Source of the DNA: DAOUEX01 sp034430235
Lineage (GTDB): Bacteria; Chloroflexota; Anaerolineae; UBA2200
DNA: 33,718 bases
Direction of reading: 5' to 3'
NCBI GenBank assembly: GCA_964478075.1
Contig: CAYZGO010000030.1
Span: 1 to 33,718, forward strand
Positions 8,293 through 16,619 of this stretch are shown here, piece by piece (within the stretch, counting starts at the first letter, position 1; every line of letters starts with the position of its first letter). Below the pieces are notes generated by a model. That model saw nothing but the letters and a program-made list of their open reading frames with translations, was not told the DNA's origin and made no database searches. Both the position numbers and the translations under genes were made by a program.

Positions 8293-9060
8293 TCACAGTA
8301 GCAACAATCGTAATTGGCGTGCCGTGTCTACTGCCTGCGCTTGCCAGTGATTGTTGGCGAAGACGAAAGTGTTCTCAGCCTTTACATCCAGTTCCCTGAT
8401 CTTTGGTGTCCACTCTTCAAGCTCTTCCTTTGAATAGCTGTAATCGTATCGCTCCCAGGCCTCATCGTGGCGCCACCACTTCTTGGCATTTCGACCGTGA
8501 AAGCGCACATAGGCCACCTTGCTAGTTGCTTCTGTTACGGGTGGGATGAGGCCCTTCAGACGCGGTTCATCTACGCAGCAGAACCCCAGGTTGTTCTCTT
8601 CCAAGAATGCAAAGGTCTCCGCTGACAACCACCGTGCATTACGAAACTCGATCACCACTGGCAACTCAGCCATCAGCTCGCGGAATGCCTTCAGATAATC
8701 ACGGCTCTCTGCGCCTGCGTGGAAGGAATAGGGAAACTGCGCCAAAACACAGCCGAACTTCTTCCTTTCGATCAATGGCTCGAGGGCTTGCACGAACTTG
8801 GGGAAGGCCTCCTCATTACCCTCACGCTCATGCGTCAATTCCCTGCTGGCCTTAACGGTGAACAGAAAGCCGTCCGGCGTCTTGTCCGCCATTGCTGCCA
8901 GAGTTCGGGCGTCAGGCAGGCGATAGTAGGTAAAGTTGACCTCGCAGGCCTGAAACTCACGTGCGTAGAGAGTCAGCCACTTCGATTTCGGCAAGCCCGC
9001 GGGATAGTAGGGCCCGACCCAATCTTTGTAACTGAATCCACTGGTGCCAATGTAAATCAC
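8293..9060 (-). CDS. DUF72 (YecE-like) protein
   Basis: The 255-residue TIM-barrel type protein has family marks IGTSGFSYKDW at the N-terminus, FTYYRLP, FLFTVKASRELTH, CVLAQFPYSF, VVIEFRNARW, YVRFHGRNAKKWW and the C-terminal FVFANNHWQAQA. The biochemical function is unknown. Some relatives sit near nuclease or tRNA genes. It lies 33 bases downstream of ftsK and is likely cotranscribed with it. Confidence 0.93.
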   Translation of the reverse strand: MIYIGTSGFSYKDWVGPYYPAGLPKSKWLTLYAREFQACEVNFTYYRLPDARTLAAMADKTPDGFLFTVKASRELTHEREGNEEAFPKFVQALEPLIERKKFGCVLAQFPYSFHAGAESRDYLKAFRELMAELPVVIEFRNARWLSAETFAFLEENNLGFCCVDEPRLKGLIPPVTEATSKVAYVRFHGRNAKKWWRHDEAWERYDYSYSKEELEEWTPKIRELDVKAENTFVFANNHWQAQAVDTARQLRLLLL

Positions 9061-9093
9061 ACCACCCCTCCCGTCCAGCCCATTTCAGGTGGA

Positions 9094-11265
9094 TCATCCC
9101 AGGATAGGTCCGTTACCCCCCTCTTGAGAATCGTCCACATTGATCAGAACCTTCCTCGAGCGCGCAGCGCTCTCGGCGGGACCAACAATCCCTCTTTCTT
9201 CCATAAAGTCAATCAAGCGTGCCGCACGGGGGTAGCCAATGTGCAAGCGACGTTGCATAAACGAGGTGGATATACGTTCTCGCCCACGTGCCAGCTCGAT
9301 AGCTTCCTCTAGTAGCTTGTCAGTGCCTTCTTCAACAAAGACCACGCCGTGCCAGGGGGCAGGACCCTCTGGCTGTGGCACAATCCAGTCTATCTTGACG
9401 CGCCAAAAGCGCACCATTCGTTCCAGTTCTTCATCTGAGACAAAGCAGCCTTGCAGGCGAATCAGCTTGCTCGAGTCCGAAGCCGAGTACAGCATGTCCC
9501 CCCGTCCCAACAGCTTCTCCGCACCACGCGTATCCAGGATCACCCGCGAATCCACCTGCGACGTGACCGCAAAGCTGATCCGCGCCGGAAAGTTCGCTTT
9601 GATCAGCCCTGTCACCACGTCAACCGAGGGTCGCTGTGTGGCGATCACCAGGTGAATGCCCGTCGCCCGCGCCAACTGAGCGATGCGGCAGATTGAACGC
9701 TCCATTTCTTCAGGGGCAACCATCATCAGGTCTGCTAACTCATCAATGAGTATTACAATGTGAGGCAGACTCTCCATCCTCCGTGAGGCCATCATCTGGT
9801 TGTACATCGCGATGTTGTGCACTCCCGCCCTCGAAAACAGCTTGTAGCGCTCATTCATCTGCATGGCAACCCACCTGAGTGCATGAGTCACTTCCTCAAC
9901 GCTGGTTACTACAGGAGCCAGGAGGTGGGGGAGGCCATTGAAACTGGCCAGTTCGACCATCTTGGGGTCAATCATGATCAGACGTAAATCATCAGGGGTG
10001 TTGTTAAGCAGCAGACAGGCGGTAATGGACTTGATGCACACGGACTTGCCTGAGCCGGTGGCCCCGGCGATGAGCAGGTGCGGCATTTGCGTCAGGTCGG
10101 CTGCCACTGGCCGGCCGGCGACGTCCTGACCTAAGGCAATGCGCAGCTTGGAGTCAATGCTGCCAAAAGCTCTGGACTCCACCACGGTGCGCAGGCCAAC
10201 CAAGGAAACTCTAGTATTGGGAACCTCAATGCCGACGACAGAGCGACCCGGTACAGGCGCCTCGATGCGGATGGGTGCGGCCGCCAGTGCCAAAGCCAGA
10301 TCATTCTGCAAAGCCATAATCTTGCTGATTTTGACTTTTCTGCGTCTTATCTTCCCGTCTCGCTCTGGGTACTCCAGAAATCCCGGTTCCACGCCAAACT
10401 GTGTGACTGTCGGCCCCTGATTGACTTCGACCACCGTGGCCGGTACGCCAAAGTTCGCCAATGTCTCCTCGATGACCTGTTTCTTGTAGCGTATCTCTGT
10501 GTCACTGTAGGGTTCGTTGGCACCGCCATTGAGCAAATCCAGAGGCGGCAATCCTCGATCCTGGCGTTTACGACCTCCACGCGCGGGTGCAGCTTTGATT
10601 CTCTCAGGCAGCTTTGGCGGTGCAGCAGGTTTCCTGGAGCGCGGTTTCTTCTCTTTCAACGCAGTGGAAACACGGGGAGTTTCAACATGCTCAACTGGCG
10701 ACGACAGATCCTCCAGTCTGGCCTTTGCCGCACCCAAGACCACCTTCAGGTCATCCCAACCAAAGTTCAAAAAGAGAACCAGGCCAACGCAAGCCGCCAC
10801 CAGCACGACCAAGAGAGATAGGCTGCGCCCCACAGCGGTGATGAGGAAGTAGCTGATAGTCCAGCCAATGTACCCTCCGCCTCCACCTTGCTCGGCTAAT
10901 TGCAGGGCCTGCTCTGGGCTTTCGACAAGGTGGGACAGGCCCAGCAGAGCGATGAACAGCACTTCCAGGCCAAACACGCCACGCGCTGGAATTGAGAGGC
11001 GCTTCCGCAGATCCTCCCCAAGGAGGAGTAAACCACCGCCGATCAAAGCCAAGGCAACAGGATAGACGCCCCAGCCAAAGATGCGTCGCAAGAGCATGAC
11101 CCAGGCTTCACTCAAGGCACCTTTGGTGATGGACAACAATGCCAGAACGGTCACGCTGCCCATGGCCATGAGCAGCACGCCTAGTATTTCTTGCTGCAGG
11201 GTTGGATCCAGAGTCATCTGCGGGCCCTGCTCGCGCTGCTTTTCCCGACGCTTTCTGGATGACAT
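9094..11265 (-). CDS. ftsK: DNA translocase FtsK/SpoIIIE
   Basis: The 723-residue protein is a short-linker FtsK. It has four or five membrane segments in residues ~28-165, a charged linker to ~250, an alpha domain (EVNQGPTVTQFGVEPG), a RecA-like motor with Walker A GATGSGKS (401-408) and Walker B LIMIDPKM, the VDVVTGLIKANFPARISF segment, and a C-terminal winged-helix gamma domain (around SFMQRRLHIGYPRAARL) that would read KOPS-type sequences. It moves chromosome ends through the division septum. Strong promoter 11364-11392 lies ~100 bases upstream. Confidence 0.95.
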   Translation of the reverse strand: MSSRKRREKQREQGPQMTLDPTLQQEILGVLLMAMGSVTVLALLSITKGALSEAWVMLLRRIFGWGVYPVALALIGGGLLLLGEDLRKRLSIPARGVFGLEVLFIALLGLSHLVESPEQALQLAEQGGGGGYIGWTISYFLITAVGRSLSLLVVLVAACVGLVLFLNFGWDDLKVVLGAAKARLEDLSSPVEHVETPRVSTALKEKKPRSRKPAAPPKLPERIKAAPARGGRKRQDRGLPPLDLLNGGANEPYSDTEIRYKKQVIEETLANFGVPATVVEVNQGPTVTQFGVEPGFLEYPERDGKIRRRKVKISKIMALQNDLALALAAAPIRIEAPVPGRSVVGIEVPNTRVSLVGLRTVVESRAFGSIDSKLRIALGQDVAGRPVAADLTQMPHLLIAGATGSGKSVCIKSITACLLLNNTPDDLRLIMIDPKMVELASFNGLPHLLAPVVTSVEEVTHALRWVAMQMNERYKLFSRAGVHNIAMYNQMMASRRMESLPHIVILIDELADLMMVAPEEMERSICRIAQLARATGIHLVIATQRPSVDVVTGLIKANFPARISFAVTSQVDSRVILDTRGAEKLLGRGDMLYSASDSSKLIRLQGCFVSDEELERMVRFWRVKIDWIVPQPEGPAPWHGVVFVEEGTDKLLEEAIELARGRERISTSFMQRRLHIGYPRAARLIDFMEERGIVGPAESAARSRKVLINVDDSQEGGNGPILG

Positions 11266-11363
11266 CCGTGTGAGCCCCCTTGGTCGGCGAACAACAAATC
11301 CCTTTGTGGCAACTCAGGATAACGTTCTCACGGTCACGTGGCCCAGACATTGACCACACCTGA

Positions 11364-11392
11364 ATTATATGTCACTAGAATGTGGTTGTCAA
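11364..11392 (-). promoter_or_regulatory. Sigma70 promoter of ftsK
   Basis: The minus strand reads TTGACA, 17 bases, TATAAT: both hexamers are perfect consensus. The -35 overlaps the end of the upstream membrane gene. Confidence 0.8.
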
Positions 11393-12744
11393 AGAGGGGA
11401 TAACGGCGGCAGGTGGCGAAGTGAGCCGGGAATCAGGCTCACCGTGGCCTGGGGATGAAGCGCTATCCACACGCACAGCACTAGGAGGCATACAAGGAGA
11501 GGGAACAGCAGGTCACGCGCACGCCCTGATGAGGATTGGACCTTCGTATTCCAGAGTGACAAGACAGCGCGCACCAATCCTAGCACGATTCCCGCTGATG
11601 CTGACAACCACGCCAGAAACAGATATGGCTCTTCCGCTCGCAACGCCGCGTAGATATGCCTGCGACCAACGAAGCCACCCAAAGGCGGCATGCCAGCCAG
11701 AGCCAGAACGCCAACAGCGAAAGCCACCAACGCCACCAGTCTCCGCCAACGGAATGGGTTCGCGCTGGACTCGGTCTCCCTGGCGGCACTGCCGTGTATC
11801 GCAGCCAGAGCGGAACTGGCCAGCAAAACTGCCGCAGACCTGCTGATCAGTAGAAAGAGTCCACCCTCCAGGCCGTTAACCGAACCTGCAGTCACGCCCT
11901 GCAAGGCAATGCCCAGCTCACTCATTGCGGCGCAGGCCAACACGGCGGAAGGGCTTGACTGTACCAATGCCAAGATCCCACTGACGACAGCCGTCACCAG
12001 ACCTGCGATACCCAGGATGGCTATAGCACTTTCTGTGTACAGCGCAGGCGTTCGCCGCCAGAGGGCAAGCAAGAGCCAGATGACTACCCAGTCTTTCACC
12101 ACCCAGAGAAACGCTGGTGCTAGAGGCGGGGCCCCTTCAGCCCAAAGACGTGTTATCCCGTGAAAAGGAAACAGGGTCAGCCAGATGATCATAGGGGGCA
12201 CCACCAGCAATGCCGCCAGGCTTGCCCAAGCCAGCTCGTCTGGAAGCAGAGCAAAGCGCTCCAGGAGCTCAAACGCTACAGGCAGGCACAATATGGGCAG
12301 TGTAATCCAGGCGAGGAAGCGAGAGGCACCCCGCACCGCAGAGGGCGGCGATGGATACGCGGCAAGCACCAGCACAACCAGGGCCATAGGCAGCAGAACG
12401 AAGGACAGCAACAGGGAGTGCAGCAAAATGACTGCGCTCAGCAGGCCAGCACTTGCCACAGCGGGAGCACAAAAAGATTCGACCTGCTCCGTCGTGGCCG
12501 CAATGGCCAGCAGAATTGCTGTAGTGACGTATACGAGAACCAACAGTGCTTGCGCACCCTGGTCAAGCGTCCATTGTTGCCCCAGAAAGAACGTGACCTC
12601 ATCCAGTGGCAGCTCAAGCGAGATATCCACGCAAGTCAGAATCGTTGCCAGACCGAGTCCAATTACCAGGATGCGCTGTCTGCGTCCTATATAGATAACG
12701 GCAGCGGCCGCTAGGGGCAAGGTGCTCAGCCAGTACGGTCTCAC
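11389..12744 (-). CDS. Proton-conducting membrane subunit (NuoN/MrpD/HyfF-like)
   Basis: The 451-residue polytopic protein has about 13 hydrophobic segments and resembles the Proton_antipo_M family. FPFHGITRLWAEGAPPLAPA corresponds to the conserved FHxWLPxAHxxAPxP region of antiporter-like subunits, followed by the lysine of WVVKDWVV. MPPLGGFVGR near residue 350 matches the PPxxGFxxK region. GTG 12744 overlaps the upstream stop (GTGA), showing coupling to the preceding membrane gene. No other complex I, Mrp or hydrogenase genes are nearby, so the complex it serves is unknown. Confidence 0.75.
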   Translation of the reverse strand: MRPYWLSTLPLAAAAVIYIGRRQRILVIGLGLATILTCVDISLELPLDEVTFFLGQQWTLDQGAQALLVLVYVTTAILLAIAATTEQVESFCAPAVASAGLLSAVILLHSLLLSFVLLPMALVVLVLAAYPSPPSAVRGASRFLAWITLPILCLPVAFELLERFALLPDELAWASLAALLVVPPMIIWLTLFPFHGITRLWAEGAPPLAPAFLWVVKDWVVIWLLLALWRRTPALYTESAIAILGIAGLVTAVVSGILALVQSSPSAVLACAAMSELGIALQGVTAGSVNGLEGGLFLLISRSAAVLLASSALAAIHGSAARETESSANPFRWRRLVALVAFAVGVLALAGMPPLGGFVGRRHIYAALRAEEPYLFLAWLSASAGIVLGLVRAVLSLWNTKVQSSSGRARDLLFPLLVCLLVLCVWIALHPQATVSLIPGSLRHLPPLSPL

Positions 12745-13388
12745 TCACGTCCTCCCGTCGATTTGTTTCCAGCGGCAGCCACCTCGGCGCTGCGCAAATG
12801 GCAGGCAGCCAGTGCCACCAGCACGTCACAGACACTCCATAGCCCCCATACAAGCAGGCTCGGTTGCCAGAGAGCGTACAGAATGCGACAACCATCGGCA
12901 AATGTCAGGACGCCCAGCCCTGTGCGTAGACCACTGCCTGCCAGTGACAGGATAAGCAGGCCATTGACGACAAGCCAGCCTACAGTGAAAGCAACCATTG
13001 GGAGCGGCAGAGCGAGATTGCAAGTCTGCACCAAGCCATAGGCCACCAGCAGTCCCAACGCGGCAGCCAGTGCCCGGAAGAGAGGACTTGTGAGAGATGG
13101 CCTGGCCTGATGCGCATGTAGTGGTTCCCTTATCTCCGCACGGCGCAAACGCCACTCGGTGATGTGACAAACGAGAGCGATCGCTGCAAGTGCGATGATA
13201 TTCATAACCCTCAAAGGGGCTTCAATGATAGCCCAGAGGAGAGTGACCACGATCAAGCGTTGCACGAAGAACGCCAGAATAGCCAGGCGGTGGTCAGAGA
13301 CAATCAGCAGCACAGCTCCACAGACTACTAGACCAGCAACAAGTTGAGGGGCATGAAAAGAAGAAAGAGACAAGAGTGTCGGCAGCAC
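12741..13388 (-). CDS. Membrane protein, possibly HyfE-like, partner of the proton-channel subunit
   Basis: The 215-residue, very hydrophobic protein has about seven predicted membrane segments. Its length and place immediately before a NuoN-type gene fit hydrogenase-4 component E (HyfE) proteins, but sequence similarity is weak by eye. GTG 13388 is chosen because AGGAG lies eight bases upstream and promoter 13411-13439 leaves no room for the longer frame. It overlaps the next gene by four bases. Confidence 0.5.
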   Translation of the reverse strand: MLPTLLSLSSFHAPQLVAGLVVCGAVLLIVSDHRLAILAFFVQRLIVVTLLWAIIEAPLRVMNIIALAAIALVCHITEWRLRRAEIREPLHAHQARPSLTSPLFRALAAALGLLVAYGLVQTCNLALPLPMVAFTVGWLVVNGLLILSLAGSGLRTGLGVLTFADGCRILYALWQPSLLVWGLWSVCDVLVALAACHLRSAEVAAAGNKSTGGRE

Positions 13389-13410
13389 GCAGCGTTCTCC
13401 TTTCGAGGCG

Positions 13411-13439
13411 ATTGTAGCAGAAAAAGTACGTCCTGGCAA
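13411..13439 (-). promoter_or_regulatory. Promoter of the membrane gene pair
   Basis: The minus strand reads TTGCCA, 17 bases, TACAAT, ending ~22 bases before the GTG start at 13388. It is back to back with the ridA promoter. Confidence 0.65.
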
Positions 13440-13469
13440 AATGATGCCCCAGACATCCAGCTACCACGT

Positions 13470-13498
13470 TTGACAATCCCCTCAGTTGCTCCTAGAAT
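13470..13498 (+). promoter_or_regulatory. Promoter of ridA
   Basis: The sequence is TTGACA, 17 bases, TAGAAT, ~25 bases before the ridA ATG. Only ~30 bases separate its -35 from that of the divergent promoter. Confidence 0.7.
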
Positions 13499-13523
13499 GC
13501 CCGTGAACAGAAAGGGGGCAACG

Positions 13524-13907
13524 ATGCAACGCAAGGTGATAGCAAGTGATGGAGCGCCCGCAGCAGTAGGCCCATATTCCCAAGGCATCCGTGCCGGCGG
13601 TTTTATCTTCGCCGCTGGCCAATTGGGCATTGATCCAGCTACGAAGAGATTTGTCGAAGGTGGCGTGGGTGCACAGACCAAGCAGGCTCTCGAGAACCTG
13701 TCGAGGGTGTTGGAAGCTGCAGGGAGTTCGCTCGCCCAGGTAGTCAAGACAACTGTGTTCCTCGCTAATATGAACGACTTTGGTACCATGAACACTGTTT
13801 ACGCCGAGTTCTTCCCCGCGATGCCGCCCGCTCGTTCCACCGTTCAGGTAGGCGCCCTGCCACTAGGAGGTCTCGTAGAGATCGAGCTCATAGCCCTGGC
13901 ATCCTAG
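13524..13907 (+). CDS. ridA: RidA family enamine/imine deaminase
   Basis: The 127-residue protein has the RidA length and marks: AVGPYSQGIRAGGFIFAAGQ, the VVKTTVFLANMNDF core, and PARSTVQVGALPLGGLVEIE with the arginine and glutamate that bind substrate. RidA hydrolyses reactive 2-aminoacrylate and related enamines made by PLP enzymes. ATG 13524 follows AAAGGGGG. A longer upstream frame would cross the promoter and is rejected. Confidence 0.93.
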   Translation: MQRKVIASDGAPAAVGPYSQGIRAGGFIFAAGQLGIDPATKRFVEGGVGAQTKQALENLSRVLEAAGSSLAQVVKTTVFLANMNDFGTMNTVYAEFFPAMPPARSTVQVGALPLGGLVEIELIALAS

Positions 13908-13910
13908 CGT

Positions 13911-13939
13911 TTGCTCTTTGCCAAGGATTCGGCTATAAT
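13911..13939 (+). promoter_or_regulatory. Promoter of clpC
   Basis: TTGCTC, 17 bases, then a perfect TATAAT (13934-13939), about 167 bases before clpC. No CtsR operator or CIRCE element is visible in the leader. Confidence 0.55.
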
Positions 13940-14041
13940 TGATTTGAACCCAATTGGAAGTGTGAGTGGTTCACCACTGGAACCGGCGTAAAGAAGAGGG
14001 CGTTCTCTCTCTGAGGATAGACATACAGTCAGGAGAGGCTT

Positions 14042-14155
14042 ATGGTGTCCATGCCGGTGGACGCTGTACTTCACTGCCCAGAGGGCGTTGTCAGTAGGAA
14101 TCGGAGATGTCAGATAAACTGGATCGGTTCACAAAGAGATCGCGCCAAGCCCTGA
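14042..14155 (+). CDS. Possible leader ORF overlapping the clpC start, 37 aa
   Basis: An ATG at 14042 follows AGGAGAGG at good spacing. The 37-codon frame runs past the clpC ATG (14107) in another frame and stops at 14155. It could couple or damp clpC translation, or be chance. The product has no recognisable domain. Confidence 0.2.
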   Translation: MVSMPVDAVLHCPEGVVSRNRRCQINWIGSQRDRAKP

Positions 14156-16599
14156 CCCTGGCTCAGGATGAAGCTCAACGTCTCGGCCATAGATACATAG
14201 GAACAGAACACCTTCTATTGGGGCTTCTCCGCGAAGAGCAAGGGGTTGCGGCAAAAGTCCTGGCGCGAATGGGCATCACCCTACAGCAGGTGCGTCAAAT
14301 GGTCGAGGAGGCCATTGGCCGCGAAGAGCGCACCGCTACTCCCCAAATGGCGCTAGCCCCTCGTACTAAACGCGTGTTAGAATTGGCAATTGACGAGGCC
14401 CGTCGTCTTGGCCACTACTATATCGGAACAGAGCACTTGCTGCTGGGCCTCCTGCGGGAAGGGCAGGGCATCGCTGCGGGAATCCTTGAGACCTTGGGGC
14501 TTGATCTAGAAAAAGTCCGTAAGGAGACCATTCGTCAGATGCAAATCGGCCCTCTCCATACGCTGCAACCCGGGAGAGGCACAAAGACCAAATCCCTGGT
14601 AGATCAACTCGGGACAGATTTGACGGAGGCAGCCCGACAAGGGAAGTTAGATCCTGTCATTGGCCGTCAGAAAGAGATCGAACGCGTCGTTCAGATTCTG
14701 TCACGGCGTACCAAGAACAATCCTGCCCTCATCGGTGAGCCCGGCGTCGGTAAGACAGCCATTGTAGAGGGCCTGGCCCAGCGCATCGTCGCTGGCGAGG
14801 TTCCAGGGCGCCTGATGGACAAGCGCCTGGTAATGCTTGACGTAGGATCAGTGGTAGCTGGCACCATGTACAGAGGCCAGTTTGAAGAGCGTATGAAGCG
14901 CGTCATTGATGAAATTCGCAAGACCAAGAGCATCCTGTTCATTGACGAATTGCACATGCTCGTGGGTGCAGGAGCCGCAGGCACTTCAGTTGACGCGGCG
15001 AATATCCTGAAGCCAGCACTGGCACGCGGCGAGCTGCAGTGCGTGGGCGCAACCACTATGGAGGACTATCGCAAGCACATTGAAGGCGATCCGGCCCTGG
15101 AGCGCCGTTTCCAACCGGTATTCGTCGAGGAACCGACGATTGAAGAGACGATTGAGATTCTGCGAGGCATCAAATCGCGTTACGAGGAGTACCACCGCCT
15201 CACCATCACGGATGCTGCGGTCCTTGCAGCTGCGAACCTGGCCGCCCGCTATGTGCCAGAGCGCTACCTGCCCGACAAAGCCATTGATTTGATTGACGAG
15301 GCATCTTCTCGCGTCCGCACCTACAAAGCATTCCAGCCTGCTGCTGTGAAGACGGCATTCCTGCGCTTGCAGGAGGTGCAAAGAGCAAAGGAAAAAGCCC
15401 TCAAGAAGAAAGAGTATGGCGAAGCAGCCGCACTGCGCAATCGAGAGCGCGAGTTACGGCAAAGCTTAGAGCAACTGCGACTCGGCTTGCCAGATGCGGA
15501 GGCGGCTGAGGGATTAAGGGTCACAAAAGAAGACATCGCTGAAATCGTCTCCATGTGGACTGGCGTGCCCGTGACACAACTCGCTGCCGAAGAAACACAA
15601 CGCCTGCTCAATATGGAAGATATGCTCCACCGACGCATCGTGGGCCAGAATGAGGCCATCACCGCTGTGGCAAAAGCTGTAAGACGAGCACGTGCTGGCA
15701 TGAAGGATCCCAAGAGACCTGTTGGCTCTTTCCTGTTCCTTGGTCCCACGGGTGTGGGCAAGACTGAATTGGCCAAGGCATTGGCGGAGTTCATGTTTGG
15801 CAGCGAAGATGCTCTTCTACAACTCGACATGTCCGAGTTCATGGAGCGACATTCGGTAGCGCGTCTAGTAGGGGCACCTCCTGGCTATGTGGGCTATGAG
15901 GATGCAGGGCAGCTCACAGAAGCAGTGCGACGCCGTCCCTATTGCGTGATTTGCTTCGACGAGGTCGAAAAGGCACACGATGAGGCCTTTAACATCCTGT
16001 TACAAATCATGGAAGATGGACAATTGTCAGACGCCCGGGGGCGTCGGGTGGATTTTCGCAACGCAATTATCATTATGACCTCGAACGTCGGCGCCAAGCT
16101 ATTGACCCGTGACACATCTTTGGGCTTTGCTATTCCGAGGGACGCGGATGAGGCGGCGGAAGATAGCTACAAAAAGATGAAGGAGAAGTTGCTCGGCGAG
16201 CTGAAGCGTACCTTCCGACCCGAATTCCTGAACCGTGTGGATAGCGTGATTGTCTTCCATGCGTTGACCAAAGAGCAGATCGAGCAGATCGTAGACCTTA
16301 ACGTCGCTGAAGTCGCCGAACGGCTTGAGGAGCAAGACCTCCGCCTGGAGGTGACACCAGAGGCCAGGGACTTGCTGGCCACGGAGGGATACAATCCTCA
16401 ATACGGGGCCCGCCCGCTGCGTCGCACCATACAGCAATTGGTAGAAGACCCCTTGTGTGACGGTTTGTTGTCAGCAAAGTTCAAGCCGGGCGACACCATC
16501 TTGGTTGACTGTGCAGGCGACGAGATTGAATTGCAGGTCAAAGAGCAGGTTGGTGCAAGGGAGAAAACCCTTCAAGTATCGCCGAAATGTGCTGATTAG
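14107..16599 (+). CDS. clpC: ATP-dependent Clp protease ATP-binding subunit ClpC
   Basis: The 830-residue Hsp100 unfoldase has two N-terminal Clp_N repeats (each with YIGTEHLLLGLLRE), AAA module 1 (Walker A GEPGVGKT), a middle region with a UVR-like helix pair (EKALKKKEYGEAAALRNRE), and AAA module 2 (GPTGVGKT). A typical C-terminal D2-small domain ends in YNPQYGARPLRR. ClpC delivers proteins to ClpP. The usual neighbours ctsR, mcsA and mcsB are absent, so regulation differs from Bacillus. radA follows after 20 bases. Confidence 0.95.
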   Translation: MSDKLDRFTKRSRQALTLAQDEAQRLGHRYIGTEHLLLGLLREEQGVAAKVLARMGITLQQVRQMVEEAIGREERTATPQMALAPRTKRVLELAIDEARRLGHYYIGTEHLLLGLLREGQGIAAGILETLGLDLEKVRKETIRQMQIGPLHTLQPGRGTKTKSLVDQLGTDLTEAARQGKLDPVIGRQKEIERVVQILSRRTKNNPALIGEPGVGKTAIVEGLAQRIVAGEVPGRLMDKRLVMLDVGSVVAGTMYRGQFEERMKRVIDEIRKTKSILFIDELHMLVGAGAAGTSVDAANILKPALARGELQCVGATTMEDYRKHIEGDPALERRFQPVFVEEPTIEETIEILRGIKSRYEEYHRLTITDAAVLAAANLAARYVPERYLPDKAIDLIDEASSRVRTYKAFQPAAVKTAFLRLQEVQRAKEKALKKKEYGEAAALRNRERELRQSLEQLRLGLPDAEAAEGLRVTKEDIAEIVSMWTGVPVTQLAAEETQRLLNMEDMLHRRIVGQNEAITAVAKAVRRARAGMKDPKRPVGSFLFLGPTGVGKTELAKALAEFMFGSEDALLQLDMSEFMERHSVARLVGAPPGYVGYEDAGQLTEAVRRRPYCVICFDEVEKAHDEAFNILLQIMEDGQLSDARGRRVDFRNAIIIMTSNVGAKLLTRDTSLGFAIPRDADEAAEDSYKKMKEKLLGELKRTFRPEFLNRVDSVIVFHALTKEQIEQIVDLNVAEVAERLEEQDLRLEVTPEARDLLATEGYNPQYGARPLRRTIQQLVEDPLCDGLLSAKFKPGDTILVDCAGDEIELQVKEQVGAREKTLQVSPKCAD

Positions 16600-16619
16600 G
16601 CCCCCCAAAGAGAGTTCGC

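Noticed and set aside
13940..14106. CtsR or CIRCE operator upstream of clpC
   Set aside because: Neither the AGTCAAA repeat nor the CIRCE inverted repeat could be found.
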